64,000 nt of DNA from Climacium dendroides (Eukaryota; Streptophyta; Bryopsida; Hypnales; Climaciaceae): the NCBI GenBank assembly GCA_950106755.1, contig OX467090.1:7812001-7876000 (forward strand), in the 5' to 3' direction. Shown piece after piece: positions 24,101 through 34,339 of this stretch (position 1 is its first letter; every line of letters begins with the position of its first letter). The notes beneath the pieces were generated by a model, which saw nothing but the letters and a program-made list of their open reading frames with translations, made no database searches and was not told where the DNA came from. A program made the position numbers and the translations under genes.

Positions 24101-24464
24101 CATATCCAAGGTGGCTCAACATGCGACACTTCCGATTTGCAAACACCAAGTCACATGCCTTGCACTGCACTTTACCGCTTGATGGAACAACATACCAACC
24201 AGAAAAATCCTTACTCATTGTGGAAAACTCCGTTCAAGTCCAAGTTCAAGTTCCAATCTTGTCTTCAGTTCCAAATGTTTAGGTTCAAATCACCATGTCA
24301 CATGTATCAAATATAGTCTGTAAGCAAAGCCTTGGAAACCAAAGCCCCCCTATCTACTGAACTATGCATTACCAAGCAAGGGACACAAAGATTGTAGCTC
24401 CTAGCCCTTGGAAATCTTAGCGTTCAGTTTCTCAGAAGTGCTTGTAAATGCCTTCTTCCTTGCT

Positions 24465-24470
24465 CTTATA
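24465..24470 (-). promoter_or_regulatory. TATA box of the B transposase gene
   Basis: On the minus strand TATAAG lies about 60 bp downstream of the GC array and about 250 bp upstream of ATG 24218. The wording matches the kinase-gene TATAAG (34150). A long leader with no gene lies between. Confidence 0.5.
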
Positions 24471-24524
24471 CTCCTAACTTGTTGAATGTTCTATGCCTCA
24501 GAAGTAACCATTGCCAACGGTCAG

Positions 24525-24710
24525 AAAACCCGGCGGACGAGGTGGGCGGACAAGGCGGACGGATGGTCGGTCGGGTCGGTCAAGGCGGACGGCTGGTAGG
24601 ACGGGGCGGATGGGCGGGCGGACGGGGCGGACGGATGGGCGGGCGCCCCAGACGGGGCGGACGGGCGGGCGGACGGGTCAAACGGGCGGTTGTGCGGACG
24701 AGGCGGTTTT
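24525..24710. repeat. GGACG array upstream of B transposase
   Basis: GGCGGACGGATGGGCGG words, G-rich on the plus strand, directly upstream of the minus-strand transposase transcription unit. Confidence 0.85.
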
Positions 24711-25153
24711 AGCCTTTTAGGGTGGTCAATTTTACTTAGTTACTTCTTTACTTCGAACTTTTGGGCTCTTGGTTCAGTTGGTTGCATTCCATCCTAGGGA
24801 TAACTAGATTACGAAAGTAGTAGAAAACAAGTGTTAAGTACTACAACAAAATTCTCAATCAAAGACACAATTCACTAAAAATTGGGCATAACATGCACAT
24901 TTCAATAAAACTTAGTCCAAGAAAATGAATTTTATGATAAAAACATAATACATATATATATATTCAAATAAATAAATAATTACTTGCAACATGTTTTTCT
25001 TTACTACATGTATATGCAATATTAAAAAGTCATGATGGACATGGTGGACCACGTACAATACTACTAGTCATAAAAAAAATGAAGCCCACACTACATAATT
25101 ATATCTTGAGTGCCATTAAAATACGACTACATAGGAAATTAAACATTTCACAA

Positions 25154-28100
25154 TTACTTCAACACACTATTATCTTCTTCGGCATCACGAGATGTCCCCT
25201 CCCTCGCCATGAGTCTTCTACTTGTTCGACGAGGCACCGGTTGCGGACTATTTCCATAGCTGCTCCCTCGGCGGCTAGCTTGTACCTGCATGTCAACCCT
25301 CTCAAATTGTCGTTTGGTTTCCGGAGAGTGGTCATCCTCCTCTTCAATCTTCCGTTTATTCTTCTTCTTCGGAGACAACTCCACTTCGTGGGCCTTCAAA
25401 GCCCTCACAGCACAATCTATGTCATCCATCAGTTGTTTTATCATTTCATCCTCACTTTTCATCATTCAAGCTTGTTCGCCTCCCTCTCCTAGATACTTCC
25501 TCCACTTGGTTATAATGTCCTTCATGTTCATGTCAAATGCCCTTGCAACGTCTTCCATCTTATGCTCTGTAGATGATTTACCGTTTAGGTCCACCACAGA
25601 ACGAACTCTTGCTGCTTCTTCCAACTTCGACAAAATGAGGGCCCGCCCTATCAAATCCGTATTGTATCCCTCAAATTGCTTTATGACTTTTGGATCACGC
25701 TCAACCTCCACCAAGAGGTCATTTGGACCCTCTCTCTTCCATTCCTTCTCGGGAATTCGAAAGAACTTTTGGTGCTGTGTGCTCCAATGTCCGCCCATGC
25801 TGCGACAGAACAACTCTCGAGCCTCGCTGTTCTTAATCTCGAAGGCACGCAACTCAACCTCCACGTTAGACGTCATCCAAAAGAATTTATCTTTGGTGGG
25901 AAATGGGCCATCGTATAGCTCATATATTTGTGATCGAGCATCCCACTTCATTGGTTTCCCCCAATGCAAATAGTTCTGAAATTTGTATGGCTCTTGGTCA
26001 AGTGGAAGGTTCCATCGATTGTATTCGTGCCCCGTAGGCATACGGTACAAAATCCCTAGCATTTCATACAGCCATGGACTCAGAGGAATACGGCATTCGG
26101 GACAACGGCGTTGAAATTCCGCCAATCTTTGAATGCAAAACATATGGAATGTATGGCAACACTGTTCCAATGCTATAGCTCCTTCGGGCCTAAAACAACC
26201 TTGGCAAAGAGAACAATGACCCTCCAAGATGGGAGTATTTGGAAAACTTCCTAGCACAAGCTCCTTCTCATGTTGCTGGAAGTGAGTTGACAACGTGCCA
26301 TAAGGGACCCATCCTTCCTCCGCTTCCAAAATCCAATCAATGTTCTCCGTATCATAGGTCTTTCCGTGGTTTAGCCGCTCATACATCCTATCCATGTTCC
26401 CCCAAACCGTAAGTTTTAAATCAGGGTCCTTTCTTTCCTCCTCCAATTTCTCCACAAAATGCTCATAAGAACTCTTGACATTCTTGTATGCTGTGTTTGA
26501 TTGCAATGCATACCTCAAGAGCCCGTTCATGAGTCCGAATGATACTGAGGAATGATCTTGTAGTTGTTGTGCCCACATCATCTACCGTAAATCCGCATTT
26601 TCCTTTGGAAGGATTTCACTTAGTACCCCTACTTCCATCATTCGTTTCATTGTTGATTCAGCCTCATTCTTTCCTCGAACTGCCAAGTCCAATTGATGCC
26701 TTAACTCTTCAACTTCCGGATTTTGTAACTACATGGAAGCATCTTCAAATGAGGGGAAAACTATGGATTTTGGACTCGGAATGCGCTGTCGGAGTTCTAC
26801 GGTCCCATCCTCAGCTTTGCCCTCGTCAAGAGGAAGAGATAGTCGATCGCTCTCTTGTGTTGGTTCACTTGCCTCTAATAGCCCTATTCCACCAGGCGAT
26901 TGTTGACCTGCCTTCTCGTTCTGTAATGTCCACAATGTTTTGCAATGCTCTTCTAATATCTCTTTGCATGTCTTCAACTCCAACACCAACTTCTCATTCA
27001 TAGCCTTGAGATTCTCATTCATGGCCTTCAAATTGTCATTCGTTCGCTTCAAAGTCTTGTTATTTTTCTTGACACTCTCATAGTCATTACCCAAGGGCTT
27101 CAAGTTTGGGGTTGGCCTCCAATACAATGTGTTGTATTTGCTCTCCAATATCTCATACTTTGCCTTGAGGTCATCATGATCTTCTTTGGAGTAACGCACC
27201 TCCTTCAACTCCAAATTCCGTTGTTCCAAAATTTTTTTATACTTAAGGTCTTCCAACTTCTCGTCTTGTAGTTTGTCCGCAAACTCGACAAACTTTCTGA
27301 AAGCCAAAGCACCATGAAGAACGGATGGTGTCATTTTCGTAAATGTATCAGTTATTTGCGCAAGAGCAGGCGTCAATATAGCCACAACTCTAGCTGTACA
27401 TGATAGAGAATACGCCGTTCTAAATATCTCGCCAAATCCTGATGTTGAATTACCTGAAGTGGAGCTGCGTCCTTCATTTGTAGTGCCACCTTCATTAGGA
27501 TTTCCTCCTACATGCTCAGGGTCACCTTCGTTTATAGTGCTCCCTTCATTTCCGCCATTTGTTGCTTCTCTCTGAATTTCAAATTGATTCCATCGGAGGG
27601 AACACTGCAACAAGTTCTCCATCTCTTCTAGTGGAGGCATCTTTTGTAGAGTCTTTAGATCCTCTGGGCCCAACAAAGCTAGCAACAGATGATTTTGGAT
27701 AATCGGGGTCTCTTTGTCGTTGTTTACAGCAGCCTCGTCTTGAGAGTCCATCCTTACATCTGTCGGTTGAGTTGAATGCTCTTCATTTTGGTTTGGTGAA
27801 GTCCAAATTGCATTTTTAGGTCTGGACAGTAGGCTTCATTTTTTCCTTGATTTAAGAGACGGAGGGACATAGAACATGATGTCTTGTGCTGTGTCTGCTA
27901 AAAATCGGTCAATACAAGCGTGAGCCTCCTTCACGTCTTGAAGGTCTTCTCTATCTTCAATGTCTTTTATAGGATCCTCTTCTTGGTGCTTCTGTGACAT
28001 CGATGTAGATCTATGTTCTGTTGGCCGAGGGAGCTTCATTGCAACGTTGCTTTCTGGCACCCCTTCTAACACGTTTTGTGTAGGGTTCAAATCCGTTGGT

Positions 28101-28780
28101 GGAGTCAAAAACACCTCTCCCTCCACATCGTCCACAAGACAAGTGCTTCCTTTTGTGGGGTCCCCCATACAAGCCGGTTCTACCGCCATTTTCTTTCCAT
28201 TCAGCACTTCCATACGACGCACTTGGATTTCAAGAGGGATCTAAATTGATTCCACAGCATCCTCTAATGCTTTCTTTTTTTCACTTGCTTTAGGAAGTTG
28301 CGCCTTCAGAACAAACATATCAGGGATATGTTTCTGATGTCTGCCAATCCCAAGTGGCAATGTCGCTACCGTAAGATACATACTCCAATCCACTCGACGG
28401 CCTAGTATGAGTTCAGCGTAAACCATGCCTGCCAAACTGTAGTTAAATTTGCCCTTGCTCATAGCCTTCTCCGGAAATAAGGCCTTCCACACCTCCATCA
28501 AACGATGCACAAAATGATCATTGAGGCAATTCAATGGTTTAAAACAATATTCACGGGTGTGAAGAGGGTGACACTCTCGAGGCCACAACTTCCCAATGTG
28601 ATACATTTTCACGTATTTGCAGCACAATTTAGAGGTCCAATACTCCACATCCTCTTTTTCCCAACCCATCTCAGCCTTGATGTTGACGTCATCCAAAATG
28701 TCAAACCGTAGCTCATGACCAACACCCTTCGGCTTTGACTTCTTCTTGCCTTCAGTTGCAGCACTACTTACCCCCGCCAT
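25154..28780 (-). pseudogene. KLWP-module / coiled-coil / RING protein, decayed
   Basis: A single frame of 1,209 codons from ATG 28780, with in-frame stops at 28241, 27836, 26729, about 26584 and 25466 but no frameshift. Residues 1-180 are the KLWP module (HELRFDIL, YWTSKLCCKYVKMYHIGKLWP, HTREYCFKP, VDWS). Residues 340-680 contain heptad-like coiled coils (NDNLKAMNENLKAMNEKL). Near residues 856-896 (about 26093-26215) is a RING-type cluster C-x2-C...H-x2-H-x2-C...C-x2-C (CSLCQGC..CCHTFHMFC..CPEC). A basic KKKNKRK tract follows near the end. RING proteins are often E3 ubiquitin ligases; that role here is inference. Confidence 0.75.
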
Positions 28781-29059
28781 GACTGCTTGAGTGTCGAGTA
28801 CTCACTTGCAATTTTAGAATGGAAATTTCCAATATATAATCCCCATTCTCTCAAAATATATAATGTGCTTCATTGTCTCCAAACGTATGTAAGTAACCAA
28901 GGACCAAAATCCAATGTAGTATGATCAAAATATGACCCCCACTCTTCACCACATAGGAGCAACTAGCGCATGAAGCAATAGTAGCACATCCAACATGGCA
29001 GTGATTCCCAAATGGAAGAGTGAAAGTGAGGAAATGTATGTTGGCCGTCCGCCAATATA
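28781..29059 (-). promoter_or_regulatory. Promoter and leader of the B RING gene
   Basis: The minus strand has a TATATTGG box (29059-29052) at the array edge and then a leader matching that of the A fusion gene (2008-2130), including GTTGCTCCTATGTGG. Confidence 0.65.
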
Positions 29060-29415
29060 CCCGTCCGCTCCCAGACCTAAAAGAGGCCTGGGAGCGAACC
29101 TATCCCGGGGACGGACAGACGGAGCTGCCCCATCCACCGTCGAAGCGGATGGGCGGCCCAGCCGTCCAGGTCCGCTCGGCGGACGGGTGGACGGAGCTGC
29201 CCCGGCCGCCGCCGAAGCGGACGGCCGGCCCAGTCGTCCAGGTCCGCCTAGCGGACGAGCGGACGAAGCTGCCCCGTCCGCCGACGAAGCGACTGGCTGG
29301 CCCGGTCCAGGTCCGCCCGGCGGACGGGCGAACGAAGTTGCCATGTCCGCCGACGAAGCAGCCGGCGGACGGGCGGACAAAGCTGCCCCGTCCGCCTCGT
29401 CCGCCTAGCCCGTCG
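29040..29415. repeat. GGACG array upstream of the B RING gene
   Basis: A unit of about 57-66 bp (GACGAAGCTGCCCCGTCCGC...GGTCCGCCCGGCGGAC) repeats about five times. A shortened version is at 43565-43835 in C, fused to the transposase tail. Confidence 0.85.
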
Positions 29416-31530
29416 CCTATTATTTTGAGGCGTCCAAATTTTTTCTAATTTGGCATGAAACCTAGGATTCTTCTCGTCCGCCTTTACTTACTGTTAGTTT
29501 TTTTGGGTCAATTAAAGTTTCAACATCCTATGCTTTTCTCATTAACCCAGAAAATAAGAAATAGACAAGTTATAATCAGATTTTAAATAATCATTTAGAG
29601 TTCTTTGAAGTTTACAGTAAGACCCTAAACCCTAGAACCCTAGAACCCTCAACTCTTAGTCTCCTACATTTCAAATTACGCCATTGTTTTGAGCAAATTG
29701 TAAATTTGTAATATTCATTTGAAATTGTATGCATACAAATTTTAACTAGATATAAAGGATATTATTTATTTATTTATTTTTTCATCATGTAGGATATTTC
29801 AAAGGGAAAGAAAAAAACAAGAACATGATCAATATTAGTGATGAAGTGAAATGTTATAATTCCCAATTGACCAAATTGAGATGGTGCTACAATCACAACA
29901 ATTACTTCAAGGGTTTTGGTTTTGGTTCTAGTTTTGAACCTCATGGACAATTTCCATTGACTTCAAGGTGTTTTGTACATATAGACTTATAGAGAAGCCA
30001 AAAATGTATATAACTTATACATGTCACACACTGCAACGCCATGTTTGTACTGTATTTTGTAATGCCCTTTTTTGATTAGGATTGTTTTAAAAGTAAGGGT
30101 ATACAAAGAGTGTAAGACTTCACAACATTTCTGAAATTAGTAGAACTGTGAAATCCTTACTCATTGTGAAAAGCATTATAATCTTCTAATCTATAAAAGA
30201 TATGTTTTTTTGTTTTTTGTTTTGTTTTGTTATATATATTTTTTATTTTTTATTTTTTATTTTTTTTCTTGGAGAATTTGCAACGTGAAGCAATAAAAAA
30301 AATTTAGTTTCTATTTGTATAATGTATAAGTTCTTCTTTTATCTAAGGCTGGGTTTATACTGTGCCTAAGGCTAGATGAAAGTCTGGCCGGATTTGCCTT
30401 CGATCCATTCTTCAATCCGGCCCCAGTTTTTTCCATCCGGCCCTACTTAATCTAAAGTCTAAACCCCTTGGGCCGGATTTTCAATGCATGTGCTCTTCAA
30501 TTTTATCAAGGCTCAATTAAAAAACGTCAATAAAAATATGCATGTTTATCTTTTATTTCTTTTTTAATTAAAAACAAATATTTTTTCTTTTTTTTCATTT
30601 TTCTTTTTGTTTCTATACATTTTATTTCTAAAATACAAAAAGAAGTTTATTTATTTATTAATTAAAAATAAAATAAAAATTTAATATTTTGGTTTTCCTC
30701 TTACATAGAATATGCATTTGTAATCAACATGTTTAATGCTAAAACATAGGTACTTTATTGTAGTCACTTAGATGATTTTCCTTTAAAATTAAATAAAGTA
30801 AATCCATAAGGGAGTTGCTCTAAGAACACCCGTGCTCTAAGAGTGATCATGACGGAGAGGTACATTTTGCTTTAGTGAATGTACTAACACATTTTAGGAC
30901 ATGGTCACTTTTAATGACCGTTGCCTTTCAACTTATTCGCCCTCCATAACTAATTACAGAATGATTTAAAAAATACGAAGGAAATCAAGTCACCAAAAAA
31001 ATATGAGGATGAAGGGCCTAACGTGCATTTTAAAATCTACTCTACAATTTTTTAAATGAATCTTTAATGTGGTTTTTTCTCCAAGATTTAGTGTATTTGA
31101 GGCTCATTTCCAAAAGCCCTGAACACTATGAAAGTCAAGTTTGTGATGGAAACTCTTGTACAAAATCTTGAATAAGGAAATCATAATCAATCATTTAGAA
31201 AATTGGATTTTTGATGCTAAAGTTAGATTTAGAATAGACTTATATATATATATATATACTACTAAGAATAGCAACTTGGTTAAGTATTATTAGACTTAGA
31301 ATCTCTATTCTCATAGATAATTTTCTTTCTTATTTAGTATTTAGGAAGCTTTAATTCATTTAATTAAGATTTGTTATGAGATTTCAATTTGTTTTCATCA
31401 AATTTTTTTGAGATTTCAACTTATGTCCTATTATAAATTCTGAAAATTTCACTACATGCCATATTTATTTTATTTTTTAACGAATTTGACTCGAGCATAG
31501 GGTATTCCAAGTGATGAACTTCAATGTGTA
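29416..31530. other. AT-rich spacer between divergent RING and Gly/Tyr-rich genes
   Basis: Nearly the whole block recurs at 43840-46870 in C. It contains degenerate telomere-like words (CCCTAAACCCTAGAACCC at 29622-29650), a (TA)n tract (31241-31258) and poly-A/T runs. Around 31080-31140 a stretch is an inverted copy of 36575-36635, near the right end. A 54-codon frame at 29827 (MINISDEV...) is partly kept in C at 44248, but neighbouring noncoding DNA is equally similar, so I do not call it a gene. Confidence 0.5.
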
Positions 31531-31534
31531 TAAG

Positions 31535-31740
31535 AACGGCCCGTTCGCCGTCTGCTCGTCCGCCGTCCACCTGTCCGCCCGTCTGCCGTCCGCCGTCCGT
31601 CCGCGGGCTCCGTCCGATGCAGTCGTCTGCAGTCCGGCGAGGCCGTGCGATTGGACACACCGGGGCATATTGCCCGTCCGATCTGGCGGTCGGCCCGTCC
31701 GCCCGTCAGATTTGGGCAGTGATGTCAGCATCGGCGGACG
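31535..31740. repeat. GGACG array upstream of B Gly/Tyr-rich gene
   Basis: CGTCCGCCGTCC-type words, C-rich on the coding strand, ending at the TATA box (31742). The conserved counterpart in A is 8535-8830. Confidence 0.85.
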
Positions 31741-31741
31741 G

Positions 31742-31962
31742 TATAAAGAGGGGCGCGGACGGCCCATTCCGCGTTGTTGTTGCCCTTGTGGAGTGGGCAG
31801 ATCCAACGCCAATTGGTATCTGTGAGCCCCTTCCGACTTGGAGCGTGAACAACTGTGAATGAATTAACTTAATTTTTGTAATCTCTTCATCACCTTCTCA
31901 ATTATAGAAATTGTAAACTTCTCACTCAAACATTGCATTCGGTGTGGAAAAGAAGGATTACC
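31742..31962 (+). promoter_or_regulatory. TATA box and leader of B Gly/Tyr-rich gene
   Basis: TATAAAGAGG starts at 31742, followed by GCGGACGGCCCATTCCGCG and the GAGTGGGC..AT..TGTGAGCCCC leader conserved in A and C. The ATG at 31963 lies in a good context (ACCATGGC). Confidence 0.82.
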
Positions 31963-33069
31963 ATGGCTCCAAAAGGATTTCCCAATCCGCTGAAGAAGAG
32001 TACAAAGGGAAAATCACAAGACATGGATTGGGACGCCTACTTCAACCACTTTTGTGTGGCTGAAGAGGGATGGCAATACGAGCCCAAAGTAGTATGGACT
32101 TGCACAACGTGCCGAGAGTATGTGAAAATGTCACACATTGCGAAACTCTGGCCAGTAGATAACACGGCTGTATTAGAGAGACAAGTGAGACGGTAGGAAG
32201 GTCCCATGAACACTTGCAAGAGTGAACATTTCAAGCAGAGATACGAGGAGATTTGGGCATCTTGCGGTCTAGGTGCTTCCAAACCAAATATCATGAACTA
32301 TTCCACCATGGCAATGATTTGGGCAGAGATTGTACTCCAGAAAGATGTGGATTGGCGTACGGTGCCTGCAAAGGACAAGAAGACCAAATTGAGCTGTGAC
32401 AAAGCGGTGATAAACACCAATTGGGTTGGCCCAAGCGATTGCATGCCAGAGTGGTCTAATCGGGGTCAATTTGGATTTCCTCCGGAACCATTGCCAGATG
32501 CAGAGGACAATGATGATGATGACGAAGAAGACTTACCACCTCCACCTCCACTTCCACAAAGGCACGTACGTCGAGAAGAGCACGAAGACTTGGACTTCCA
32601 AAATCAATTGCGAGAGGCAACAAGAAATAGTATTTTGGATCAAGGTCGCCCGCGTCAACAACGGTCACCACCTCGTCATGATTGTGATGTGCGTTGCCCG
32701 CAATATGGAGGAGGAAGTTTGCATTTTAGCCCTGGCCCCCATGATGACTTCCAAAACATACGAGGAAGCCATGGAAGCACAAGGTTCACGGACTACGGTG
32801 GATCTCAATATGATGGGTCGCAATTCTATCCGGGGACGGGAGGGCCGGACTCATATGGGCCTCGTGGAAGCTCATACTACACCGGCTCAAGCGAACGAGG
32901 AACAAGAGGGTCCGAGGCAAATGCATCACCTCCTCCACCTCCACCATTTGGAGGTCCATACTTCTCCAATTACGGACAAGGAGGAGGGTTTGGCGGATAT
33001 GGGCGATGTGGTGGCTTCGGTCCCACACCCGAAGGTCGAAATGACGATAGTAGTTCGGATTCAGAATAG
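31963..33069 (+). pseudogene. Gly/Tyr-rich low-complexity protein, B copy (one stop)
   Basis: 369 codons in one frame with a single in-frame TAG at about 32194 in place of Trp; otherwise it looks intact. The N-terminal KLWP-like module runs from WTCTTCREYVKMSHIAKLWP to NYSTMAMIWAEIVLQKDVDW (roughly residues 30-145). Then come an acidic run (DNDDDDEED), PPPPPLP, charged RREEHEDLDFQNQLREA, and a Gly/Ser/Tyr tail (FTDYGGSQYDG, PRGSSYYTGSS, GGGFGGYGRCGGFG) ending DSSSDSE. About 60 percent of residues are shared with the A copy, including the tail, which suggests selection on a low-complexity protein. If the TAG is read through or recently acquired, it may still act. Confidence 0.75.
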
Positions 33070-33269
33070 AGTATAATGTAGTTTAACTATTTAAGGGTAG
33101 AGTAGAAGATGTCTTTTGACTTATTCGGAGGTTATGGATTTACTATTATTGTTTAAATGTATTTTGGTGACCACTTTTGTGACCATTAGTGGTCAATGAT
33201 GTCACTATTTAAAATTTTGAACATGCACATCTATTGAACATGTTTAGTTGTAGTATCAAAAATCTCTTT

Positions 33270-33860
33270 TTGGAAATGCTTGACAGTGTTTTTTCTTTTT
33301 TAGATTTAGTGCAAGGGTACCGAATGCAATGTTGACTTTCTGTATTCTTTACCTGCTCTTGGAAGTTGGAAATGAGATTGAAATGCAATTAGTTCTGGAG
33401 AATAAATTAGAATCCAAATTCATTTGGAAGAATTGTATAATAGTATTGTGGATTTTGATTAGCCCTAATGTAATTGGGCTTATACACATTAAGCCTTCCA
33501 ATTTTTTGTGTCATGAAGTTCATAGGTTTGACTTGCAAAAAATATTTGAACTCTTTTTTGCAATTTGAACACCCTCATAAGTAAACATTATAATTTTTAA
33601 CTCCATAAGGGATATTGTTGTGCTTTCTTTTTTTCCATAATGTCTAGCATGTCTAGTTTGAATTTGTACAGTTCAAAACTCGAAATTCCAAGAAAATGAT
33701 AAATGTAATGAAAATATTGACATTTCTTTAGAAGTAAAAATTTCAAGAAATTGAAGGAAGTTGAGAAGAAGCCTTAGGTCTATTTTTTTAATTATTAGGC
33801 ATTGAAATGCCCAAATGCCCAATTCCTCCCAAACAAGAAGACCTACATGAAGCTTATTGA
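33270..33860. repeat. 3' module downstream of B Gly/Tyr-rich gene
   Basis: AT-rich noncoding DNA that is a diverged direct copy of 36530-37080, the 3' flank of the kinase gene: shared GCAAGGGTACC..TGCAAT.TTGACTTT, GATATTGTTGTGCTTTCTTT and GTCTAGTTTGAATTTGTA. This suggests the gene cassettes were duplicated with their 3' flanks. Confidence 0.65.
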
Positions 33861-33904
33861 ATGAAAAGGGGGAAAAATCACCCTAAAAATGAGACGGTAG
33901 AAAT

Positions 33905-34185
33905 GAAGCGGACGATCTAAAAATCGCCCCCTCCGCACCGTCCGATCACGCAGACTGTCCGTCCGCCCGATCGGACGGCCTCTGTTCGACCGTGCGGACT
34001 GGACGAGGCATCCGCCAACCCTAGAGCGTCCGATCGGACGGCCAGTCCATCCACCCGATCGGATGGACCCGACGGGGCGACCGATTGGCCATCCGCCCGA
34101 TCGGACGGCCTCCGTCCGTTGTAGGACTGGAATGAGGCCGTCCGCCTCATATAAGACAAGCGGACGGACCGTCCGCTCTCACTTT
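33905..34185. repeat. GGACG array upstream of B kinase-like gene
   Basis: GCCCGATCGGACGGCC words in both orientations; a TATAAG box is embedded at 34150-34155. The downstream CTCTCACTTTTGCCTTCCCC and CATGCAAGAGAGAGCGGAGA block is shared with the A kinase leader. Confidence 0.83.
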
Positions 34186-34339
34186 TGCCTTCCCCCTTGC
34201 ATGCAAGAGAGAGCGGAGAGCTGGTGGTTTGACCTCCAATGGCTCCTTTCTTTGGGTAGGTAAGAGTCTAATATTTGGGGTAACTCTTGCCAAATTTTTT
34301 ATAAAACTTTGACGTTCATCATTCTACCGGGTTATCAAC
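34150..34339 (+). promoter_or_regulatory. TATA box and leader of B kinase-like gene
   Basis: TATAAG lies at 34150-34155 within the array edge, followed by the leader block shared with A and ATG 34340 (CAACATGCC). Confidence 0.7.

Larger units (their letters stand above)
17274..24218 (-). pseudogene. hAT transposase (DUF659/hATC) with acidic tail, decayed and split
   Basis: Starts at ATG 24218. Domains in order: BED-like finger (VQCKACDLVF...HLGYEG), Ser-rich linker, DUF659 (FAVARSEAFKEAM, SIDRWSS with a likely catalytic Asp, VVQITTDNAP), the HALNLLLKD and PGETRFASNF.TLERLL blocks, then hATC (CERNWSSYSFVHNKSRNKL). In-frame stops: 23301 (TGA), 22902 (TAG), 22113 (TGA), 21414 (TAA). The tail then matches the A fusion protein (DEEDETLASM, KNKRVMEPFAIS) and, after element D, ends GDSDYHP at 17274, with frameshifts near 21260 and at the D site. 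Length without D is about 1,125 codons. It would cut and join the CAGGGTT ends in the nucleus. Confidence 0.88.

Noticed and set aside
29827..29990. Small ORF (MINISDEV...) also present in C at 44248
   Set aside because: Flanking noncoding DNA is just as similar, and the B copy stops earlier than the C copy.
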